From DATFPQ01 sp035264765 (GTDB lineage: Bacteria; Actinomycetota; Actinomycetes; Actinomycetales; Angustibacteraceae), in assembly GCA_035264765.1 (NCBI GenBank), contig DATFPQ010000090.1, forward strand, positions 1 to 11,278: a stretch of DNA of 11,278 nt, in the 5' to 3' direction. Positions 1 to 6,419 of the stretch are shown here, piece by piece. The notes beneath the pieces were generated by a model, which was given only the letters and a program-made list of their open reading frames with translations, ran no database searches and had not been told where the DNA came from. Each line of letters starts with the position of its first letter. Within the stretch, counting starts at the first letter, position 1. Position numbers and translations under genes: made by a program.

Positions 1-125
1 AGTCCCGGCCTACCGATTCCGATCGCTGCCCGCAGCTCCCCCGCGCGAGCGTCGCTCAGTGTGCCGGACGTCCTGCCGAGTCGCATGTTGAGCATGCAAC
101 CAGCGCCTAGCAGGGCCTCGACCGG

Positions 126-1151
126 TCAGGAGCGCAGCCCGCTCAACCCGGCGGCGAAGGCGCTGGCGGCGGAGTCGGAGCTGTCGATCCGCCAGTCGGC
201 CTCCTTGGCCTGGTCGAACCAGATGAACGCGCGGACATCGCCCTGGGCCCGAAGCCAGGTGAACAAGTCGGTGACCCAGGCTGCCTTCGACCCGCCCTGC
301 TCGGCCGATGCGACCTCCGCCAGCATGATCGTCTTGCCGGGGGCAAGCGTCCGCAGCTGCCGGACCGTCGGGTCGAACAGCTCGCCGGGGCTGGTCCAGA
401 TGCTCCAGGAGGCGGCCGTTCCCCAGTTGTAGCCGTCGACCGCCACGACATCGACCGACGAGGAGCCCGGGTACAGCCCGGGAAGGTCCAACGAACCCGG
501 GTACGTCACGTTCGGGCTCCACACCCAGCGGACGTTGGTGACCTTCTGGGCCTCGAAGACGGCGCGCACGTGGCGCCAGGCGGCCACGTAGTCCCCTGCC
601 CGGTTCCCGTTGACGCGCTCGGACCAGGGGTACCAGTCCCCGTTCATCTCATGCGCGAACCGGAGGTAGACGGGCTTGCCCCAGGACCGCAGCCCCCTCG
701 CCCACGTGCGGACGTAGCCATCGAAGGACCCCGACGTGATCTTCGCGAGGGAGTACGCCGGCTGGTTCACGCCGCCACCCCAGACCCACGGCTCCCACGT
801 GATCATCGGGGTGGCCCCTCGGGCGGCCACGGCATCCAGGCCCGCCACGTCCAGCGGGTGCGCGAAGTCGCTGTAGGCCATGACGATCGACGGAGCGGCA
901 CCGGCCACCCGGGTGACCTGATCGAGCTGCCCCGTAGCCCTGAGTCCGCCCGGCGTCGTCACGCCGAACTCGGTCACCGGTGAGGCGCTGGCCGCCAGGG
1001 ACGCCGTGGCCGCGGTCGAGGGGGCGGCCGTCGCCGACCCCGCGGGCACCAGGCAACCGGCGAGGGCCAGAAGGACGATCGCGACCTGCGCTCGGACTCT
1101 GTTTCGCACACGCAGACATCGCGCACTTGGGCCGTGAACTGCAGCGGCCAT
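126..1151 (-). CDS. Exported GH26-like glycoside hydrolase (copy 1)
   Basis: 341-residue exported protein resembling glycoside hydrolase family 26 (beta-mannanase fold, clan GH-A). Residues about 14-42 form a basic then hydrophobic signal. It contains LAGC (C33), a possible lipobox, but also an ATA|AP signal peptidase I-like site at 42/43, so lipoprotein or free secreted form is undecided. An Ala/Ser/Thr-rich linker follows to about residue 58, then a single catalytic domain to the C terminus. Landmarks: TWEPW at 118-122; RFAHEMN at 164-170, with E168 as likely acid/base; VDGYNWG at 238-244; LAEVASAEQGG at 277-287, with E279 as likely nucleophile. Both glutamates are present, so activity is plausible, but the polysaccharide substrate cannot be read. 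It follows a related gene on the same strand after 97 bases. The ATG at 1151 has a poor ribosome binding site; GTG at 1109 is an alternative that keeps the signal. Confidence 0.83.
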   Translation of the reverse strand: MAAAVHGPSARCLRVRNRVRAQVAIVLLALAGCLVPAGSATAAPSTAATASLAASASPVTEFGVTTPGGLRATGQLDQVTRVAGAAPSIVMAYSDFAHPLDVAGLDAVAARGATPMITWEPWVWGGGVNQPAYSLAKITSGSFDGYVRTWARGLRSWGKPVYLRFAHEMNGDWYPWSERVNGNRAGDYVAAWRHVRAVFEAQKVTNVRWVWSPNVTYPGSLDLPGLYPGSSSVDVVAVDGYNWGTAASWSIWTSPGELFDPTVRQLRTLAPGKTIMLAEVASAEQGGSKAAWVTDLFTWLRAQGDVRAFIWFDQAKEADWRIDSSDSAASAFAAGLSGLRS

Positions 1152-1199
1152 CCGGGTGACATGCGTGTGCCGCAGTGGGGGAGGGTCACGCCCGCCGCA

Positions 1200-1224
1200 G
1201 TCCAGGCGCGTGCACGGTCTGGAC
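1200..1224. repeat. Inverted repeat between the two GH26-like genes
   Basis: GTCCAG at 1200-1205 and CTGGAC at 1219-1224 are exact inverse complements around a 13-base GC-rich loop. It lies about 25-50 bases past the stop of the upstream gene and 49 bases before the ATG of the downstream one (both minus strand). It could be a partial terminator or an operator. There is no T tract. The six-base arms make function uncertain. Confidence 0.3.
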
Positions 1225-1248
1225 AGGCAGCGCCTCGAGGGCGTTGCC

Positions 1249-2220
1249 TCACCCGCGTGCAGGCCGCTGAGACGGCAGGGGCGGAGAACCCAGCCGCCCG
1301 GGCACGGCAGCGGCCCGGCGGAACGCCGCGGCCGAGCGCGGGGAGCTGTCCACGCGCCAGTCCGCCTCCTTCTGGTACTGGAACCAGATCAGCACCCGAA
1401 CGCGGTGTTCCACCGCCAGCCGGAACAGCTGGTCCACCCAGGCTGCCTTGTCCCCTCCCTGCTCGGCGGACCCCACCTCGGTGATCGCCAGCGGCCGGTC
1501 AGACAACGCGTGCAGGTCCTCCAGCGAAGGCCCGAAGACTTGTTGGGGGCTTCGCCAGCCGCCCCAGGGCAGGGTGGTGCCGCCGTTGTAGCCGTCGACG
1601 GCGACCCAATCGACGGCTTCGTCGCCGGGGTAAACCTCGCCGTAGGGCGTCGTGCCGGGCGCGTGCACGTTGACGCACCAGACCCACACCACGTTGCGCA
1701 CGCCCTCGCGGTCGAAGATCGCGCGGACGTGCTTCCAGGCCGCGATGGCGTCCGAGGCGGTGTTGCCGTTGACCCCCACACTCCACGGGTAGTTCGGTGC
1801 GTTGAGCTCGTGCAGGAACCGCACGGCTACCGGGCCGCCCCAGGCGCGCACCTGGCGGGCGAAGCCGGTGACGTACCCGTCGTGGCTGCCGTCCACTATC
1901 CGGTCCAGGCTGTACGCCGGCTGCTGCACGCCCGCACCCGGTGCCCATGGCTCCCACGTCAGGACGGGCAGCGCCCCCCGCGCGGCCGCAGCCCCGGCCC
2001 GGGTCGCGTCGAACGGCGCCGCCGAGCCCCACGCCTGGTACCACTCGTACGCCCCGACCGGCGCGGCCACGGTCCTCGCGAAGAAGTCGACCGCCTCCAC
2101 GTTCTCGGCGGCTACACCTAGCGTCAGCGGCTGCGGGGACGCGCACCCCGCCACCAGGAGCAGCAACGGCAGCACGGTCGGCGCCGCTCGGCTGATGCTG
2201 GGCACGCCCCTTGCTACCAC
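1249..2220 (-). CDS. GH26-like glycoside hydrolase lipoprotein (copy 2)
   Basis: About 323 residues with a short basic start, a hydrophobic stretch and lipobox VAGC with C26, so probably a membrane-anchored extracellular lipoprotein. The rest is one GH26-like catalytic domain parallel to the neighbouring copy: TWEPW (88-92), QQPAYSLDRI (99-108), RFLHELN (134-140, acid/base E138), VNGNTASDAIAAWKHVRAIF (150-169), VDGYNGGT (208-215) and ITEVGSAEQGGDKAAW (246-261, nucleophile E248). Both catalytic glutamates are kept. The reading frame stays open upstream to 2697, but that part lies over the divergent phosphatase gene. The lipoprotein signal fixes the true start near GTG 2220 (possible GGTGGGG upstream) or GTG 2205. 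Substrate is unknown; mannan or another beta-linked polysaccharide is an inference from the family. It is the first gene of the pair, so it may be co-transcribed with the downstream copy. Confidence 0.82.
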   Translation of the reverse strand: MVARGVPSISRAAPTVLPLLLLVAGCASPQPLTLGVAAENVEAVDFFARTVAAPVGAYEWYQAWGSAAPFDATRAGAAAARGALPVLTWEPWAPGAGVQQPAYSLDRIVDGSHDGYVTGFARQVRAWGGPVAVRFLHELNAPNYPWSVGVNGNTASDAIAAWKHVRAIFDREGVRNVVWVWCVNVHAPGTTPYGEVYPGDEAVDWVAVDGYNGGTTLPWGGWRSPQQVFGPSLEDLHALSDRPLAITEVGSAEQGGDKAAWVDQLFRLAVEHRVRVLIWFQYQKEADWRVDSSPRSAAAFRRAAAVPGRLGSPPLPSQRPARG

Positions 2221-2265
2221 GAGCCAGGCGCCCCACCGCCCGAGGCGGCGATTGGCCCGCTTGGC

Positions 2266-3507
2266 ATGCCGGCGACAGAAGATCGAGGACAATGGCGCCT
2301 TGTGGCTGCCAACGGACCCGTCATCGACCTTTGCGACCGCGGCACGGACGCTGACGACGCGAGGGTCCGGGCACTGGAGGACCTCGGCGTCCTGGACACC
2401 GGGCCGGAGGAGCGCTTCGACCGGGTCACCCGTCTGGCCCAGCACCTGTTCGGTGTGGCCTCGGCCTCGGTCAACCTGCTGGACAAGGATCGGCAGTACA
2501 TCAAGTCCAGTCACGGAGTGAGACTGCTGGATGGCCCCCGTGCCGAAGCGATCTGCGACCACACCATCCGAAGCCCGGACACGCTGGTCATCGAGGACGT
2601 CGCGGCCGACGAGCGGTTCGCCACCCAGCCGTTCCTGACCGGCCAGCCGCGGATCCGCTTCTACGCCGGGCACCCGCTGGAAGCGCCGGGCGGTCACCGA
2701 ATCGGCACCCTGTGCCTGACCGACGACCAGCCACGACGATTTGGCCCTCGCGAGCAGGCGATGCTGCGCGAGCTGGCCGGGTGGGTCCAGAACGAGCTGA
2801 CCCGTTCCGCGGAGCTCGAGCAGGCCGCTGAGGTGCAGCGCCGGCTGCTCCCTCGGCGAAGTCCCGAGATACCTGGCTACGACGTGGCCGGCGCGTGCCT
2901 GCCCTCACGCGGTGTCGGAGGCGACTTCCTGGACTGGTACTGCACCCCGGACGACCAGCTGACCGTGACCCTGGGCGATGTCATGGGCAAGGGGATGGCG
3001 GCCGCGATCATCATGGCGACGGTTCGCGCGGCCCTGCGCTCGACCGCGCGGTCACCCGGGCCCGCCGCGGCGGTCGCCGACGCTGCCGCGACCCTGCAGA
3101 ACGACCTGGAGGAGACGGGCACCCTGGTCACGCTGTGCCACGCACGGTTGTCGCCACGTGACGGTTTGCTGCGGTACACCGACGCCGGTCATGGCCTGGT
3201 GCTGCTGGTTCGCGCCGACGGTTCCGTCCGCAGGCCCACCGGTGGTGGCTTTCCATTGGGCGTGTCCGCCGACGAACGGTGGCCCGAGGGTCGGGTGCTG
3301 ATGCGAGCCGGCGACGTCGTCGTGGCCTTCAGCGACGGGCTCCTCGACCTCCACGACGGCACGCTTGCGGCGTTGGACCGGATCGTCGAGGTCGTTCGGA
3401 CGTGCCGCAGCGCGCAGGACGTCGTCGACCGTCTCACCGACATGACCCGTGGGGTTGGTCTGCTCGACGACGACGTGACCGTCCTGGCCATCCGCAGGTC
3501 CGCATGA
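2266..3507 (+). CDS. GAF domain-containing PP2C (SpoIIE/RsbU-type) serine phosphatase
   Basis: 413 residues. A GAF sensor domain covers about residues 32-180 (RVRALEDLGVLDTGPEERFD at its start, LLDKDRQYIKSSHG and GTLCLTDDQPRRF later). A short helical linker with VQRRLLP follows (about 195), then a PP2C/SpoIIE phosphatase domain to the end. Metal-binding acidic motifs are intact: GGDF (D220), GDVMGKG (D238), DAGH (306-309), FSDGLLD (D357) and DDDV (401-404). The family dephosphorylates a phosphoserine STAS anti-anti-sigma factor when its sensor is triggered; the likely partner is encoded 111 bases downstream. No transmembrane segment, so cytoplasmic. The GAF ligand cannot be deduced. The ATG at 2266 has no clear Shine-Dalgarno; GTG 2302 would also leave GAF intact, so the first 12 residues are uncertain. 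Confidence 0.9.
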   Translation: MPATEDRGQWRLVAANGPVIDLCDRGTDADDARVRALEDLGVLDTGPEERFDRVTRLAQHLFGVASASVNLLDKDRQYIKSSHGVRLLDGPRAEAICDHTIRSPDTLVIEDVAADERFATQPFLTGQPRIRFYAGHPLEAPGGHRIGTLCLTDDQPRRFGPREQAMLRELAGWVQNELTRSAELEQAAEVQRRLLPRRSPEIPGYDVAGACLPSRGVGGDFLDWYCTPDDQLTVTLGDVMGKGMAAAIIMATVRAALRSTARSPGPAAAVADAAATLQNDLEETGTLVTLCHARLSPRDGLLRYTDAGHGLVLLVRADGSVRRPTGGGFPLGVSADERWPEGRVLMRAGDVVVAFSDGLLDLHDGTLAALDRIVEVVRTCRSAQDVVDRLTDMTRGVGLLDDDVTVLAIRRSA

Positions 3508-3578
3508 GCGCCCGGGGCGTCAGCAGAAGCATGCGGGCGGCGGTGGCCGGTCGGCCCTACGCTTCGGTCGGCTGGGCT

Positions 3579-3594
3579 GGATCCGCATGGGTCC
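3579..3594 (+). other. Small hairpin upstream of the STAS gene ribosome binding site
   Basis: GGATCC (3579-3584) pairs with GGGTCC (3589-3594), with one T-G wobble, over the loop GCAT. It ends seven bases before the AGGAAAGG ribosome binding site (3601-3608) of the STAS gene. It may adjust expression between the phosphatase and STAS genes. The stem is only six pairs and could be chance in GC-rich DNA. Confidence 0.25.
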
Positions 3595-3618
3595 GCGGAG
3601 AGGAAAGGTACTGACGCG

Positions 3619-3954
3619 ATGATTCGCGTGGACACCTATGTGGAGGACGGCGTCGCGGTCCTCAAGCCACAGGGGCGGCTGACGATGGTGACCGCCCCGG
3701 CGCTGCGAGAGCTCGTCGCCGAGATGATCACGTCCGGGCAGGTCAAGATCGTGGTGGACCTGAGCGGGACCGAGTTCATGGACTCATCCGGCCTGGGAGC
3801 TCTTATCTCCGGGCTCAAGACCGCGCGCCGGGCCGGCGGCGAGCTCCGCATCGCCTGCCTTGGACCGCAGGTGTCCACCGTGCTGCGGCTGACGAACCTC
3901 GACCGGGTGCTCCGTCCGTACGAGAGCGTCGCCGAGGCCGTCGGTGCCCGCTGA
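3619..3954 (+). CDS. STAS-domain anti-anti-sigma factor (RsbV/SpoIIAA-like)
   Basis: 111 residues, the usual size of a single-domain STAS antagonist. The N-terminal strands (VAVLKPQGRL), the phosphorylation loop EFMDSSGLGALISGL (52-66; D55, S56 the likely phosphoserine) and the C-terminal STVLRLTNLDRVL helix match the family. When unphosphorylated, such proteins bind the HATPase kinase and free its target; the kinase inactivates them by phosphorylation and a PP2C phosphatase reactivates them. Both enzyme types flank this gene. The ATG is preceded by AGGAAAGG at 10 bases. Its last 11 bases overlap the next gene, so stoichiometric coupled translation with the kinase is likely. Confidence 0.93.
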   Translation: MIRVDTYVEDGVAVLKPQGRLTMVTAPALRELVAEMITSGQVKIVVDLSGTEFMDSSGLGALISGLKTARRAGGELRIACLGPQVSTVLRLTNLDRVLRPYESVAEAVGAR

Positions 3955-4357
3955 GTGCGGCGGCACCCTTGTGGCGCCGGCCGAGCCGGCCGCGCTCGAC
4001 CAGGTCCACGACCTGCTCCAGGCGCTCTGGGAAGACGCCGGAGACGTCACGCTCGAGGACCGCATCTGCTTCGAGACAGCGGTCACCGAGATCGCCGGGA
4101 ACATCGTGCTGCACGCGCCCGACGGCAGCCCCCTGGACTTCACCGTCGAGGTCAGCGTCCACCCCGACCGGATAGAGGCCCGGTTCCGGGACGCCGGTCG
4201 TCGTGCCCACGTCGACCTCACGACCGCGCGGCTGCCAGAGGATCTCGCCGAGTCCGGGCGCGGGTTGGCCCTCGCTCTCGCCGGGGTCGACGAGCTGGAG
4301 TACCGGCGCGACGGCACCATCAACCGCTGGCGAGTCACCCGCCGACGGACCGGCTGA
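3944..4357 (+). CDS. Anti-sigma regulatory factor / serine kinase, HATPase fold (RsbW-like)
   Basis: 137 residues beginning at GTG 3944, overlapping the STAS gene by 11 bases. GHKL ATPase landmarks: N box ETAVTEIAGN (E49, N53), G1-like FRDAGR (D83, G85) and G2-like ESGRGLALAL (G105, G107), ending in the family's final strand NRWRVTRR. The region after G1 (RRAHVDLTTA) departs from the usual D-x-G-x-x-F/P pattern, but the key Asp and Gly are kept. Expected role: bind and phosphorylate the STAS protein and, alternately, sequester a sigma factor or other target. No sigma factor gene lies next to it, so the output target is not known from this window. It ends 42 bases before a convergent gene; I see no clear terminator in that gap. 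Confidence 0.88.
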   Translation: MPAECGGTLVAPAEPAALDQVHDLLQALWEDAGDVTLEDRICFETAVTEIAGNIVLHAPDGSPLDFTVEVSVHPDRIEARFRDAGRRAHVDLTTARLPEDLAESGRGLALALAGVDELEYRRDGTINRWRVTRRRTG

Positions 4358-4399
4358 CCCGCCGCGCTCGCACGTCGCTCGTGGCCCGCAGCGTCTGGC

Positions 4400-4612
4400 T
4401 CAGCCGGGACGCAGCCGCAGCGCCATCCGCGGGCACTCCCGTACCGCTTGGACCGCGTAGTCGCGCGACGACGGTGGGACGGCGGGTGCGGCCTCGCCGG
4501 TACGAGCCAGGGGGTAGCCCCAGTCGTCGGCCTCCAGCAGCTCCGGCAGCAGGTCCAGGCAGGTCCCTCGCGCGTCGCAGGCCGTCCAGTCCACGTGCAG
4601 CCGTTCGCTCAC
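4400..4612 (-). CDS. Small ferredoxin, likely [3Fe-4S] type
   Basis: 70 residues with three cysteines in the pattern C12-x5-C18 ... C60-P (ACDARGTC and ECPRMAL). This is the ligand set of single-cluster [3Fe-4S] ferredoxins of actinomycetes, with no fourth cysteine. It is cytoplasmic: no signal or membrane segment. The start is GTG 4612, placed by a strong GAGGAGG at 4621-4627 and by the GTGA overlap with the stop of the NuoF-like gene. It is the last gene of the five-gene redox operon, so it probably passes electrons between the NuoF-like flavoprotein and the heme membrane protein; direction is inferred. Such ferredoxins often serve cytochromes P450, but none is encoded here. Confidence 0.85.
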   Translation of the reverse strand: MSERLHVDWTACDARGTCLDLLPELLEADDWGYPLARTGEAAPAVPPSSRDYAVQAVRECPRMALRLRPG

Positions 4613-5832
4613 GCGATCGCCTCCTCGGTTTCAGACGGCACGACGAGTGCGCCATGCCGCGCGGTGCAGCGGCCGGCCAGGTGGTGCGCGACCTCCGCCG
4701 AGAAGGTGCGCAGGGTGCTCCGGACCAGCCGCACGGTGCCGTCCGGGTGGTGGCAGGCGCCGCGGTGCTCGACAAGCCGCGAGACGCGCTGCACCTCGGC
4801 GACCAGCAGCGGGCTCGGCCGCCCGTCCGCGAGCGCACGCAGCGTGCCGGCGAGGGCGGGCAGGCCGTTTCGGCAGGGGCCGCACTGGCGGGCGCCCTGC
4901 CCGGCGAGGTACGCGGCGACGTCGGCGCCCGCGCGCAGCCCGCAGGAGGAGTCGGCCAGCGCCAGCACAACTCCGGCTCCGGGGGCAGCGCCGTAGGGAG
5001 CAAGGCCGTCGCGGCTCAGGGCGATGTCCGCGACGGCCTCCGCGGGCACCCAGGCGCCGTGGTAGCCGCCGACGAGCACGGCGCCGAGCGGCTCGGTGGG
5101 ACCGCCGGCCAGGGCGAGCGCGTCGGCCAGCAGGGTGCCGCCTGCGACCTCGAGCACGTCTGGCGCGGCGACCGCGCCCGACACCGTGAGCAGCCTGGTA
5201 CCCGGCTCGGCCGACGTCCCGACGCCGCGGAACCAGGCCGCGCCGAACCGGGTGAGCAGCGCCAGGTGAGCGAGCGTCTCCACGTTCTGGACCAGCGTGG
5301 CCCGGCCGTGAACGCCCCGCTCGAAGACCCGGGGCGGCGTCGACGTCGGCACCGCGCGACCGCCTTGCACGGCTTGCACGACCGCCGACTCCTCGCCGGA
5401 CAGGAACGCGCCCGGGCTGGCGACCGTCGTCACCGGCACGTCGTCCCGCCGCTCCCGCAGGGCCGGTTCCAGGCGGGTCCGCAGCAGGTCGGCGGGCGCG
5501 TACAGGTACGCCGTACGGCTTCCCACGGCGCGGGCGGCCAGCTGCAGCCCGTCGAGCACCAGGTGCGGCGCCGTGGCGAGCAGGCGCCGGTCCTTCGAGC
5601 TCGCCGGCTCGCCCTCGGCGCCGTTGCCCACGACGACCGGGTCGGACGCCGCGGCCACCGAGGCAAGCTTCCGGCCGGTGCTGAAGGCGGCCCCGCCGCG
5701 GCCGGTGAGGCTGGACTCTGCAGCGGCCCGCAGGATCCCGGCGCCGTCCACGCCCGGCAGCGGCCCGAGCAGCCGGGAGTGGTCGGCCAGCGTGGCTGCG
5801 GCCGCGCCGAGCAAACGCTGCGGGGCGTTCAT
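4609..5832 (-). CDS. NuoF-like NADH dehydrogenase flavoprotein with altered Fe-S motif
   Basis: 407 residues, homologous to the FMN/NADH-binding subunit of complex I (NuoF). FMN/NADH motifs: GRGGAAFSTGRK (44-55), GNGAEGEPASSKDR (69-82), GAFLSGEESAVVQAVQGGR (141-159) and LVQNVETLAHL (180-190). The C-terminal iron-sulfur region has QCGPCRNG (C317, C320) and a distal C360, but the first cysteine of the canonical C-x2-C-x2-C is A314. No NuoE or other complex I gene is nearby, so this is a stand-alone oxidoreductase rather than part of complex I. It probably oxidises NAD(P)H in the cytoplasm and feeds the adjacent ferredoxin and heme protein. The frame is open upstream to 6402, but the homology and the ATGA overlap (5829-5832) with the membrane protein gene place the start at 5832. 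Confidence 0.88.
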   Translation of the reverse strand: MNAPQRLLGAAAATLADHSRLLGPLPGVDGAGILRAAAESSLTGRGGAAFSTGRKLASVAAASDPVVVGNGAEGEPASSKDRRLLATAPHLVLDGLQLAARAVGSRTAYLYAPADLLRTRLEPALRERRDDVPVTTVASPGAFLSGEESAVVQAVQGGRAVPTSTPPRVFERGVHGRATLVQNVETLAHLALLTRFGAAWFRGVGTSAEPGTRLLTVSGAVAAPDVLEVAGGTLLADALALAGGPTEPLGAVLVGGYHGAWVPAEAVADIALSRDGLAPYGAAPGAGVVLALADSSCGLRAGADVAAYLAGQGARQCGPCRNGLPALAGTLRALADGRPSPLLVAEVQRVSRLVEHRGACHHPDGTVRLVRSTLRTFSAEVAHHLAGRCTARHGALVVPSETEEAIA

Positions 5833-6419
5833 CGCAGACCGGCCAGGTACGCGGGCGGAACGGGCGCGGGGACTGACTGAGTTTCGGTCTCGGACGTCCG
5901 TGCCGCCCTCAGCCGCAGGGTCAGCGCGCCGCCGACCGCGGCCACGCAGCCGCCGACGAGGGCCAGCATCCAGGTGCTGGTCCCGTCCGTCCCGTTGCCG
6001 ACGGCGTGCGCGAGCGCGGCCGGCCAGCACAGGTAGGCGGCCCAGTGCAGGGCGCGCCAGGTCCGCCGTCCGAGCCGGTCCCGCAGCAGGCTGCTCAGGA
6101 CGAGCAGGACGACGAGGTCGAGGGCCAGCGTTCCGAGCCCCTGCCAGAACGGCCGGTAGGCACCCAGGAACGGCACGACCAGGTCGACCAGCCGCAGCTG
6201 GGCGTAGGGGTCGAGCAGGAGGGTCACCACGTGCACGGCGAGCAGGCCGAGCGCGGTCAGGCTCGTGGTTCGGTGGACCGCCGAGACGACGAACCGGGGC
6301 AGGGCGGGCGACGACCAGCCCGAGCGGACCAGCAGACCCAGCACGACGACGAGGGTGAACAGCGTCAGCGCGCTGACGCCGGTGCCGCGACCGAAGTACC
6401 ACAGGGCGTCGGCGCTCAT
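5829..6419 (-). CDS. Ferric reductase-like di-heme transmembrane protein
   Basis: 196 residues with about five or six hydrophobic helices (about 15-31, 43-69, 79-88, 95-112, 122-141, 149-170). Two histidine pairs spaced as in the ferric reductase/NADPH oxidase/MsrQ heme-b core are visible: H49 and H63 in one helix (AVHR, AVHVV) and H125 and H138 in another (ALHWAAY, ALAHAV). They suggest two stacked b hemes carrying electrons across the membrane. It has no attached FAD/NAD domain, so it needs a partner reductase; the NuoF-like and ferredoxin genes next in the operon fit. The C-terminal tail is Pro/Ala/Thr-rich. ATG 6419 is chosen over ATG 6431 because it gives the same ATGA overlap as its neighbours and has GGATGG eight bases upstream. 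Confidence 0.85.
   Translation of the reverse strand: MSADALWYFGRGTGVSALTLFTLVVVLGLLVRSGWSSPALPRFVVSAVHRTTSLTALGLLAVHVVTLLLDPYAQLRLVDLVVPFLGAYRPFWQGLGTLALDLVVLLVLSSLLRDRLGRRTWRALHWAAYLCWPAALAHAVGNGTDGTSTWMLALVGGCVAAVGGALTLRLRAARTSETETQSVPAPVPPAYLAGLR

Noticed and set aside
83..97. GCATG-TTGAG-CATGC hairpin downstream of the first GH26-like gene
   Set aside because: Only five base pairs and no T tract; not enough to call a terminator. Nothing else was recognised in 1-125.
1156..2121. Plus-strand open frame opposite the GH26-like lipoprotein gene
   Set aside because: Antisense shadow; the minus strand carries the conserved catalytic motifs.
2221..2697. Upstream extension of the GH26-like lipoprotein frame to ATG 2697
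   Set aside because: It is antisense to the GAF domain and would bury the lipobox signal more than 180 residues inside the protein.
3545..3563. GGCCG/CGGCC repeat and TACGCT as a promoter for the STAS gene
   Set aside because: The repeat has a two-base loop and there is no matching -35; too weak in such GC-rich DNA.
4358..4399. Bidirectional terminator between the convergent HATPase and ferredoxin genes
   Set aside because: I looked for an inverted repeat in the 42 bases and found only short imperfect pairing.
3955..5880. Long plus-strand open frame (641 codons)
   Set aside because: It runs antisense through the ferredoxin and NuoF-like genes and out of frame through the HATPase gene. Its translation is Arg/Ala/Gly-rich with no recognisable motif; a GC-rich shadow.
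5833..6402. 190-codon N-terminal extension of the NuoF-like frame
   Set aside because: It overlaps the heme membrane protein in another frame, has Arg/Pro-rich noise, and NuoF homology begins just after ATG 5832.
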